Assembly: GCA_963920635.1 (NCBI GenBank)
Contig: OY987308.1
Location: 20,117,096-20,181,095, forward strand
DNA: 64,000 bases
Origin: Pseudeuparius sepicola
Lineage: Eukaryota; Arthropoda; Insecta; Coleoptera; Anthribidae
Reading direction: 5' to 3'
The position numbers and the translations under genes were made by a program. Positions 13,201 through 25,200 of the stretch are shown here, one piece after another. Under the pieces are notes generated by a model, which was given only the letters and a program-made list of their open reading frames with translations, did not search any database and was not told the origin of the DNA. Within the stretch, counting starts at the first letter, position 1. Each line of letters opens with the position of its first letter.

Positions 13201-16200
13201 CTATGTGATAGACTGTGACATGCTGGGTCCCCTTATTTTAAAGAGTCCCTGGTTTAAACAAGGCATTAGTGACATTTCACAACATATGTGTGCGTTCATT
13301 GTTGTTGACAAAAATGTGTCGTGGTAAGGCTGTTTCTGAAGAAATAAGGAATGTTAAAATTCACTTGTATTGAAAAGGCAAATCTGCTGCGCAAATCGCA
13401 GACATTGTTAATTTATCACTATATACAGTGCGAAATATTATTAAACTTTACGAAGCTACTGGATCCGTTGCTCAGAAGCAGAGAAATGTAAGTCGGCCAC
13501 ATTAATCTGATACAAATTTAAGGGCTCTGAGAAGGATTATCGTGCAAAATCGTCGAGCTAATTATGGAGAATTGAGAGTTTTATGGCACCAGGCAACAGA
13601 TAAATGTTTTTCAAGGGCAACTTGTCGCAGGGCTGCCCGAAAACTAGGGCATAAAACTTACAAGGAAGCCCAAACTGTTTCGAATTTTTTTCCGTTTTCA
13701 ATTTTACCACCTGTATTCAAAGGAAAAGCCTTTACTAACAAAGAGGCGGAAGAAAAATAGACTTTTGTGGGCAAAACATCACAGAGCTTGGTCTTAGCAT
13801 CAATGAAACTCCATTAACTGGAGTGATGCGGCTAGATTTGAAGTTTGTTTTGGTGATAGTCGAAGCCGAGTGATTAGAACTAAAGGAGAAGTGTATCACA
13901 CGGACTGCCTTAAGAAGAAAGTTAAGTTGTGATGATTTGGGGATCCATGTCAACTAGAGCAGTCGGAAAATTGCACTTTGTAGATGGCATCATGAACGCT
14001 GATAAATACATTAACGTCCTTCAAAATAATTTGAAACTAAAAATTGAAGAACTGCGTTTGCAAAATATTGAATGTATCATGTGGCTAAAAAAGTGAAAGA
14101 TTGGGTGTTAGAAAACAATATTTCGCTTTTAAAATGGACGGCTAGCAGTCCAGATCTTTCGCCGATTGAAACATTATGGCATATAATGAAGAAGTTGCGA
14201 TCACAAGCCACAAGAACCGTTCCAGAGTTGCGTGCTTGTCTCCAAAAAAATTTGGAATAGTTTTACTCCAGATGATTGCCAAACAACAGTTAACCCTATG
14301 TTGAGACGTATCAAGGCGGTAATAAGTCGAAAAGGCGATGTAACGTAGTGGTAATTTTCTATTTACTTTTTGTAGATTTTCTGTTTAGGTATTCTTTAAA
14401 AAAATTCTTTGTCAGTTAAAATATAGTTTAATTATATGCCAAAAGGGAATAAACGTTTTCTATATAATTAGAAAAATGTGTTGATTTTAATAGATTTTCT
14501 GTTAACAGGATAAATTTCTTGAAAAACAAATTTTTATTAGTTTGGGCCAACTTCACTGGGGCAGGGCTCGTAATATACTGTATAAAGTCTATAATATGCT
14601 TTGAATAAAGAACCCCAGGAAGAGCAAACAATTATAAGGCAGGTTTATGTCTTTGAATTAAGTACCTACCGATGGGTTATTATCTTCAAACATTTTAGTT
14701 TTGGCGGTCGGGGAAGTGCCACAAGCCGCACAGCTAAGCGTAATAACTCGAAAAAGTATCTAAATACCTACATAGGTACCTATTACCGTGTCAGATATCA
14801 AAATATTGTGTCAAAACTTGGACACTAGTCAGGGCAATTTCCGTCTCCCATATTTTATAATACACACAACGCTTGAACTCTTTCCTGGGGCTCTATTCAA
14901 AGATAATATGACTCGTTCTGGAACAAGAAACAGGGATAGATGTATACAACCCTACATAAGTCTATCTCAACTGGCAGTTAGATTGAATTGCGCAAGCATG
15001 ATATATTCACATTTGATTTATATTTCCTCCTCCCTTTCTGGCCTTCATTGTCCACAGCGTAAACGGAACATGAACCGTATGTACATGTAGGTATGTGCGG
15101 ATGTTTCCCTCCTAACTGTCTTTGCTAACCGGTGCTAATATCGTCCATCCCCAAACAAGTCATGTCATGAATTTTGAATCCATTCAAAGCCCCCTTCATT
15201 ATATATACGCCCCCTTGTAGAAAGACGCCAGCGTCTCCGTAGACGAGTTCGAAGGCGCCGATTCGACGGACGCGGGCGAAGGCATTTGGGAATCTCACGG
15301 TCCCGACGACTACGCCGGTTTGACGCCTGTCTTGCGGGTAAGACGGCACAGAATCTCGCAGCGTTGAGTAAACTATTCATAAAGAGTCATAATATGCGGC
15401 TTGCGTTAACTGCACTACTTGAAACAGTATTAAACTGACCGATGAAGGGTAGATGTGCTAGGCGGTTCCCGTACCGTAATCGGAAACGGGCCGGAAACGC
15501 CATAACACATCTACTATGGAGATGATTTCAGCGCCTTTGTGAATAGATCACTCAACGCTCGGAGTCTGAAGGGCTGTGGATGTTTTGCTAAAGGAAAGCT
15601 CGCTATTCTGCTATAACTCTCTCACATACACACACTAACAATAAGCGATCATCATAATATGCGTTTGTTTTTCTTCGCAACACAGGATTATAAAAAACGT
15701 TCCATGAAAATTAAAAGTTTCTTTTATTTCGATTTAAAACGCAGTATAGGGTACACCAAAGAACATATTACATATTACCATAATGACAATAAAGTATCAA
15801 AGCCCCAACAGTATTGTGCGAAGGTTTTAATACCTCTACCGTCCTAGACGAAATACATTTTTGCAACACTATGCGAGGTGTGAGGGGGATATTGAAGTTA
15901 TTTGAATCTATATTAAAGTTAAAATGTCACTTTAATATGCCTCCTACATATTTGGAAATATGATATTGCCAATAGGGGTATATTAGGATCTTTTGAAATC
16001 GTTTCAAAATGATGCAATATGAAGTTTTTAATATTATCTTCACACTTTTATGTTATTCTCGTAACCGTTTGATTTTTCTATCTGTAAATTAACCTCACTG
16101 TTTACCATACACACAAAGCGCGCATCCTTGCCATTTACATTTCCTGCGAGATTATTCTGCATGGTCGCATTTTAATGCATGCAATTTCTCTTGTATGCCG

Positions 16201-19200
16201 GTTTGTATTCTTTTATATTTTATTTTGTTCTTTTTAACCGTTACGGCTGCTTTTGCAGGCTTGCAGGAACCAAGCTAAACATTTAAAAAACGTTTATAAA
16301 GCAATCCGAAGTTTTTTACGGCTGTATCGAACTTTCTACGGGATGTTCCAGCAGACCGCGCCATGTTATACAGGGTGCGACGCGACGAGAGTGCATTAAA
16401 AGTATCTGGAGAACAGAACGGAATAGAAATCTGAAAATTTGTATACTTAGGTTATCAGACCCGGCCACTTGAACTAAAATGTTTTCAACTTTCTGCAACT
16501 TCCGGTTATACCGGAAGTTAATGGCAACTTCCTTCTTTTAAATAGAACACCCTGTATATTATTACACATTCGGATTCCTTGTTAAATTTTAATGTCAGTT
16601 TGTCTAATAAACTGCATATTTAAACCTCATAGTTTCTGAGATATTCAACCGTTTTTGAAATTTTTGACATTTGGGGGAGTTGTTAAAATTCTCCCTAACT
16701 TCAAGACAGTTGCAAAAGTTCGAATTTTGTCCACGCTTTGTTATAGTTGGAAGGTTGTATGCTACTATTTGCATTTTTTCCAATTATTCTTATGGCTGAA
16801 GCATACCATCCAGAGAGTGCTTTGGAAATTAAATAACGAATATTGTGTTTACCAAAATATTCATTATTTAATTTCCAAAGCACTCTGGATGGGTGATGGT
16901 ATGCTTCAGCCAAGAATGATTGAAAAAATGCAAATAGAGGCAAAACTATTGATTTTAGGTACCTACCTATGTAGTTGTTTAGAACTACATAGGTAGGTGA
17001 GAGTTCAACTTTAATACTATTTAGTTCCATTTGAAAAAAATGAGTTTTGATGTTTTTTCATAAGAGAGTTGGAGACTAATCTTCTATCACCCTGTATAAT
17101 CAATATGAAAATGACTGCCTTTAATTCTTAGTAGCATACAACCTTCAGCGTGGACAAAATTTGAACTTTTGCAACTGTCTTCAAGTTAGGGAAAATGTTA
17201 ATAACTCATCCCCCAAATGTCAAAAATTTTAAAAAGGTTGAATATCTCAGAAACTATGAGGGTTAAGTATGCAGTTCATTAGACAAACTGGCATTAAAAC
17301 TTAGCAAACAATCCGAATATGTAATAATATACAGGGTGTTCTGTTTGAAATAAGGAAGTTGCCGTCCACTTCCGGTATAACCGGAAGTTGCAGAAAGTTG
17401 GAAATATCTTAGTTCAAGTGGCCGGGTCTGATAACTTAAGTATACAAATTTTCAATTTTCATATTTTTATTCCGTTCAGTTCTCCAGATACTTTTAATGC
17501 ATGGTCTTCGAGCCGCACTCTGTATATTTGGTCCAACAGTTTGCAAGGTGTATGACCTTCAAGCTTTCGATTTTGCATTTTTGACTTGCACTATTTCGAA
17601 AATGAAATTTTGCAGGTGTACTTTGATTTTATACATAATATTTAGAATGTGCGTATATGGAAACGAAGTGAACATTACCTAATGCGCATCACCCATTGCA
17701 TGAACTTTATATTACGTCACAGCAGAGATAACAACTTATACTATTTCCCCCATCTCGTATATATTTGTGTTTCCTTTGTGATTTTTTGCATGCCAGGATC
17801 AAAATGCATGCGGTTTTCTCTATGGAGCACCCGCAGTGAATTTTTGCCCTTAGTTTTTTCGTGCGAGTTACAGACGGTTGTCGAACTTCAAAGCGTTTCT
17901 GTAACTTCCTACTGATTTAAACACGTTTAATTCACACGAAAGTCCTGTATTGACATGCGGTTTTGCTTCTCAGGTACTGGCGTTCGACAGAGACATAGGA
18001 AAGAACGCGGAATTGCACTACCATATAAAATCTGGGAAAGGCAAGTCGAAATTCAGAATAGACAACTCAACCGGGATGGTGTACGCTCAGAAAGGGTTCG
18101 AGCCTGGACAGGAGTATGAGTTAAATGTAAGTAGCGTAATATAAAGTCAAGTGTCAAATCTTTACATTATCTGCACTTTAGATCAAAGCATCTGACAGCG
18201 GCAACATATCCAGGCACAGCATCTGCAAAGTCTCCGTCAAAATCGTCCCCGTTCCGAAAACATCCAAGAACCCGCCCGTCGTCAAGACACCCCAACCTGT
18301 CAAACTGACAGAAGGCGACAAGATCGGCTTTTGGGTGGGCGACATCCAAGCCACCGATCTCGACAACGACACTCTCTGGTACGACATTGTCGGTACGTTA
18401 TCGTCTTTGTTTGAGCGACGTACGATTTAATTTCGATTCCATTTTAGGAGGAGATGACAGACACGATTTTTACATCGGCAGGGATCTCGGGAACATTTTA
18501 ATAGCCCACAAATTGGATTATGAGTTGCAAAGCGAGTACAGCCTGAACATCAGCGTAACCGATACAATAAACACGGTTTACACGCAACTTAATATATCTG
18601 TGATAGACATCAATGACCACAGACCTGAATTTTCGGAGAAGTCGTACAAATTGGAAATTTCCGAGGCTGTTCCAAAGGAAACCGAGATATTGCAGCTGAA
18701 GGCGACTGACAGAGACGACAACAGCAAGTTGATTTATAGCTTGTATTCTGCCGAGAACGTAATTTCATTGAAAACTTTCAAATTGGATTCAATAACCGGA
18801 ATAATATCTCTATCAGGTAAGTAACAAATTGATGTTGACGGACAAGCATATGTAGTTCTCTAAAATTGTCAATGACCTTGGTATTGACCCTTCTTCTAGA
18901 TAACTTGGACCGAGAAACCCTCAGCGAGCACATCCTAACTGTAACGGTACGCGATGGCGGTACCCCGGCGAAAAGAAACTACGCGAGAGTACAGATCATC
19001 GTCCACGATCACAACGACCACGCCCCGTTGTTTTCCGACAAAATACTCGACGGAAAAGTGTTTGAATCGGCCGCAGTTGGAAGCGAAGTTCTTCGTGCTC
19101 TAGCTGTCGACCATGACAAAGGGGACAACGCGAAAATTACGTACTCGATAGTATCGGGAAATGTCGGAAATGTGTTCAATATCGATCGGGATCTGGGTAT

Positions 19201-22200
19201 CATATCTATAGCCAGAGAACTGGATTTGTCATCGTCCGCCGAGTATATGCTTCATATCAAGTAAGTTCATCGAAAATGAAACATGTTCTGATTACAGGGT
19301 AGCTTAGAGAAGGAATTCGAGACCCTTTTTTGAAATATCAAAATATCCTCTAATTTGTTCTACGAGATATATATATATATATAAGTATACCTAGGAGGAT
19401 GCTTAGCCAGACCTTTTTTTATTTTGTTCCAGGGCTATTGACCATGGACAGCCAGCTCTGTCTTCAACAGTACCAGCTCACATAATGTTAACGATGGCTG
19501 ACAACGCCCCTCCAAGATTTGTAAACAAAGAAATAGCGGCGGAAATCTACGAAGACCAACCGTTGGGTAGCTACGTGGCTCATTTGGATGCGCGGAGTAC
19601 TTCATCTTTGCAGTTTGTTATCACCGAAGGAGACGTTAATGGTAGTTTTATCATCAGTCCAAGTACCGGAGTGATTACGACACAAAAATATTTAGATTAT
19701 GAGCAGAACAAGTTTTATAATCTGACGATCATGGCTACAAATATGGTAAGTGACAAATAGCAGCAACAGCATGTTCCACTATATGGAAAATGAAATTAAC
19801 ATTATATGTTCAAGGTTCCAAACTATATAATGGTAATTTATTGTCATTTTACCATTATTTACCTTATATCCTTGTTTATAACAGTATAAACAACGCTTAT
19901 ATCTAAAAGTGCAGCAACGCCGCTGGCATGCTTTATTCTTATTAAGTAATAATTTGTAGTCCTGTGATGTCATAGGATTAAAAAAATTGTATTTTGAGGC
20001 AAGAAATTATATTTCAAAGTTTTGTTGTATTCTTCCAGGCTTCTGCTTCTGCATTCTCGAATGTAATCGTCCACATACTAGACAAAAACGACAATGCCCC
20101 TCAATTCCTTCAATCCTTCTACTCGGGCACGATATCTGAAAATGCACCTATAAAATCTCTCATACTGACAAACACTAGCGACCCGCTTGTCATCAAAGCA
20201 TTTGATGCCGACTCCGAAGTTAATGCCCTCCTTCATTATGACATCGTGGAAATACTGCCCAGGCGATACTTTCAAATCGACTCTACCACTGGTGCTATTA
20301 GAACTATACGGTTGCTAGATTTCGAGAGTATCCCCAAATTTACGTTTCACGTGCAAGTTAGCGACCTCGGTAAGCCGAGATTGTCGTCGGAGACGACAGC
20401 TAAAGTCGATATAACGATAACGGACGTAAACGATTGTCCTCCAGTATTCGAACATTCCACCTATAACGTAACTCTCTTGCTGCCGTCATATAGAAACATA
20501 GCGGTTATTAAGGTACACGCTACAGATCCCGATACCTCAGAAAGCGGATTTCTGAAGTACGACATTATAGAAGGCAACAAAATGGGCGTGTTCGAAATAG
20601 ACTCGAAGACCGGGCTTATAACATTGCTAGATCCCGACAATATGAAGGCAAATTATAAGCTTCATGTGAGAGTTAGCGATGGGAAATTCTCGAACGTAGC
20701 AAAAGTTTACATAAGAGTTGAAGAATCCGACAATTCCGGACTGGTCTTCCAGAAACCGTTCTACGAAGGTTCGATAGTAGAAAACTCTACAAAAATAACA
20801 ACCGTCTGTGTGGTCAACGTTCTGGGTAGCGGTCTAAACGAACACCTCGAATTTAAAATATTGAACCCGACGGATATGTTTACGATACACAACACTTCCG
20901 GCGTCATCAGAACCACAGGCATGGTATTCGACAGGGAGGTACAAGACAAGTACGAGTTGATTGTTGAAGCGAGGAGCAATCTGCCGTATCGCGAAAGACC
21001 GAGAGTGGCGCACGTAATCGTCAACGTGACGGTTCTCGACATAAACGACAACTGTCCGATGTTTGTCAACTTGCCGTACTACGCGGTGGTGTCGGTGGAC
21101 GACGAGAAAGGTAGCGTGATAGCTAAGGTGCATGCGATTGACATGGATAGTGCAGAAAATGGTGAGGTTAGGTACGAATTGATAAGAGGACACGGGGAGT
21201 TGTTCAAAGTGCAAAGGGAGACTGGGGATATCGAGATCAAGCAGAACTTGGAGGGGCACAACAAGGAGTATGAGTTGCTGATTGCCGCATACGATAAAGG
21301 TAGTTTCTCATAAAGGTTATATTAGCATTTGTACAATTTCATTTTCCCTAGGTATCACGCCTTGTCGAACTGACGTTACCGTGCACGTAAAAGTGATTGA
21401 CAGGTCGATGCCGGTCTTCAAAAAACAATTTTACAGAGAGGTAATTCCGGAAAACGTCGAACTCCATTCGCCTCTGTCGATTTCGATCGAGGCAGAGTCT
21501 CCGCTGTCTAGGAAGCTCATTTATAGTATCGTCAAAGGAAACGAACTTGAAGAATTTGCGCTGGACTTCAATACCGGTAAGACTTTTTTTGTATTTGTAA
21601 GGTGCGATTAAAAGATACAGTTCTCTGTTAGTTCACTATCCGAGACCTACAGCTCTCAAAAACCTTGCCGAGTTCTTGGATCACTTATTTAAAAGGCCTG
21701 CGTATGGTTCAGGTATAATTAGTTTGGGGCTTTTACTAACAATTCCTGCTGATAATAATTTTTGGTGATGGTCTGGAACTATTAGAAAATTTCTCTTGTG
21801 AAATGTTTTTTGAGTCTATGCTTATTTCTGTTTTGGTTTAATGTGTTTGCTCTCATAAAAATAAACGTTTGAGGAGTTTTTTTTATTAATTGCTTTTGGT
21901 AGTAGGTTATTAATTACAATTACTAATTTAACATTGTTTTTCGCAGCTCCTGACAGTAGTAATGGGCCCTGTGAGTATTAAAACTGTTTTAATTCATTTT
22001 ATGTTTCTTTTAATCCCTAGTTTTGGCATTTTAACATTGTGCACGCGTATTTTCTGGGTTAAATTAAAAGTTTCCAAATTTAGCTTAGCTTTTAAATTTA
22101 AACTTAGTTCATCTGTTAGTAGTCATTTGTGGTGGATATACAGGGTGAGTTACGTTGGCCGCGGTGGTCCATATTTGCTACACTGTTAATGCTAAAAAAG

Positions 22201-25200
22201 TAAAGACATTACATGTTTTGTCTTTACTTTTTTTTCCTAGCATTAACAGTGCAGAAGATATTGACCACTGTGGGCCACTCGCCCTGTATATGTGGGGTTT
22301 ACATTTAATTTTACAACAAATGCAACAAGTAAATAAATAAAAAGGTGCCTTTTTTATTTGAAAATAGTTGGCATACCTTCTTTAATATCACAAATAAATA
22401 AATAAACAATATATGCAAACTCTCGGTTGCTATTATTTTGTGCTGTTTTAACAAACTTTTCTTTGTCCTCTGTTAAAGGCGTCATATCTGTCGTGGACGA
22501 GCTTGACTACGAACTTCAACCAACCTACGAACTACTCATCCGAGCCACCGATTCCGTAAGCGGCGTCTACGCGGAAGTTCCCGTCTCGATCGTCTTGCAA
22601 GACGTCAACGACTGTCCCCCCGAGTTCCTCCAGGAAAGCTACAACGTCTCGATATCGGAAGCCGCTCAGTTCGGAACGGCAGTTCTTACTGTCGTCGCGA
22701 GAGATAACGACACTGGGATCAATCAGAAAATCTTGTACAGCATACAGAAGGATAACAGCAACGCCTCCGATTACTTTTATATTGACGAAAATGAAGGAAT
22801 CATTTATTTAAAACAGAGTTTGGATCACGAAGAGACAAGCTTGCATCATTTTGTTGTGGTGGCGACGGATCAGGGGGCGCCAAGTTTGAATTCCACGGCG
22901 CATGTCTGGATAAGAGGTGAGTGAGTGAGCGTAATTACATCTCCATCACATATATCGCCGTATATAACTTTCCTTAATCTTTACCTTAGTGCTCGACATG
23001 AACGACAACCCGCCTCGGTTCGAGCAAGCCTCCTACTCGTGCGGCATATCGGTAAGCGGCAAAAGGGACCAGTTTGTCACTATAGTAAAGGCGAGCGATC
23101 TCGACGAAGTCGATCGAGACAACCTCCGGTACACCATAGTGTCCGGCAACGACCAGCAAACGTTCTCCATCGACGCCGAAACCGGCATCGTCACCCTCGT
23201 CAACTTGGCCAACTTTGGAAGTCGACAATCGACCGTTTTGAACGTGTCCGTATCGGACGGGGTGTACACCAGTTTCGCCCGGCTGAAAGTCGAGCTGTTG
23301 CCCGCAAATTTGAATGCCCCGGAATTCTTTGACGTGATTTTGGACGTTAGCGTGCCGGAAAACAGGATGCCGGGTTATCCTGTGGCCGCAGTTAACGCCA
23401 CCGACAGAGATTTTGGAGAATTCGGAACTGTTTTCTATAGCATATATTCGGATTTGATGAACGAAGCGTTCGGTATTGACAAGCATACTGGGAAGATTAC
23501 GACGAAAGTGAGGTAAGTGGCGAAAAGAGAAAGAATGAGCCCCTGTTATTGTGTGTCATGTGTAAAACTTTAGGTTAGATAGAGAGAAGCAAAAGCTCTA
23601 CGAGATCCTGGTTATGGCAACGGACGGCGGCGGTCGCAGCGACTTCATAACCGTAAGGGTAAAAGTGACAGACGACAACGACAACACGCCAAGATTTTTG
23701 CTGAAAGAATACAAGATCAGCATCCATTCTAACCTAACTAGAAACGTTCCGTTTGCCACTATCAGAGCAGTGGACGCAGATGAGGGACCAAACGCCGAAA
23801 TCGAGTATTCTATTTACGATAAGAAGAGTTCAGAGCTAGGGGGAATCTTTGCAATAAATCCTTCTAGTGGGGAGTTGTACTTGGTGGACAGTGTTCTAGC
23901 CTCGGGTAAGGTAAAAAACACGAATAAAATTTTTGGGGCTCACGGTAACATTTTTAGTGGGAAGTGTCTTCCAATTTTTCGTAAGAGCCACTGACAAAGG
24001 CAAGCAAGAAAAACACGCAGACGTACCTGTGAACATCCTCATAATGGGACCAAAAGATTTTCCACCGATATTCGAGAGGAAAGACGGCAAGTTTTTCTTA
24101 TCCGAAAACTCACCGACAGGTAATCGCTATCATTCATCACCTCATATCGCAACTTTTAAAACATTCCTTCTTAGGGACGCTTATAACACGTGTAAAAATT
24201 GTTTCGAACACGACGGTAAACTTCGAAATCATATCGGACTCTGATCAAAACCCACAGTTCCATATTGACAGTACTGGACAAATAACGCTGGCCCGACCCT
24301 TGAATTTCGAGGCTCAATCTACTCACCTCATAGCGGTCTTGGCCCAAACCGATTCGAGCCCACCTTCGACTGGCCTAGCGGAGATTGTCTTGCAGGTACA
24401 AGACGAAAATGATCATGCCCCACAATTCGAGAGTGGCACCTATGTTTTGAATTTAGCCGAGAACGTTGAAGAAGGCACATCCGTTCTTAGAGGTGAGTTG
24501 TTTTTGAACACAACCGTAACAGTGGTCCGTCAATAACGTCGATATTTCTTTCAGTTATCGCCCACGACGAAGACCAAGGCAGTAACGCCGAAGTACGATA
24601 CTCGTGTAATACTGACAACAGCGACATAGTCAACTTCTTCGCGATTGACACTCACACCGGATGGATAACGACGCTCGTCAAGCTCGACAAAGAAACTAAA
24701 CCGGAATTCAAATTCTACATCACGGCGACCGACAATGGCGTACCTAAACACTCTGCCAGGACTACGGTCATTGTGCGACTGAAAGATTACAATGACAGCC
24801 CGACGGTTTTCAAAGAGAAGTTCTACGAGTCTGCCGTCAACGAGGATGCTTTACCCGGGACGGTTCTTCTGACACTAACCACCACGGATTTGGACGCCGA
24901 TCTAAACACCCCCGTCAATTTTTATATTATCAAGGGTGATCCGAGCTCGCAGTTTCAAATACGACAAACGGGGGAGGTGTATGTTGCGAAGCCGCTCGAC
25001 AGGGAAAAGGTGGCTAGCTACAACTTGGACATAATCGTCACGGACGGACTGTTTACCGACATAACCAAGGTGGACGTGGCGATTTTAGACGCAAACGACA
25101 ATCCTCCTTACTGTCTAAAATACAGATACAGGCAGGTTCTTTCCGAAGGTATCCTTCCCGGATCGTTTGTACTTTCGGTTTTGGCAAACGACGTAGATGG

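Larger units (their letters stand above)
12058..14570 (+). mobile_element. Tc1-type transposon interrupted by a hAT element
   Basis: Inverted termini CGAGCCCTGTCCCAGTGAAG (left, after TA at 12056-12057) and its near-complement (right, before TA at 14571-14572) bracket a dead Tc1-type transposase. Removing the nested hAT element (12235-13251) and its duplication leaves about 1.5 kb, a normal Tc1 size. The TA flanks are the expected Tc1/mariner target duplication. Confidence 0.88.

Noticed and set aside
15125..15349. Minus-strand frame over the candidate cassette exon
   Set aside because: Open for 74 codons but I recognise no family and see poorer splice sites. The plus-strand reading has matching phase and GC-rich third positions. 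Not excluded, only less likely.
16655..17030. Two overlapping ~110-codon frames on opposite strands
   Set aside because: They are mirror images created by the arms of the foldback element, sharing sequences such as 'VLWKLNNEY'.
19367..19381. Short AT microsatellite
   Set aside because: Ordinary simple repeat in a small kug intron; nothing further to say.
20834..21259. Long minus-strand frames opposite the cadherin exons
   Set aside because: Antisense shadows of strongly supported kug exons, which have matching splice phases and motifs. The same applies to 22986-23486, 25750-26151, 27708-28193 and 28209-28631.
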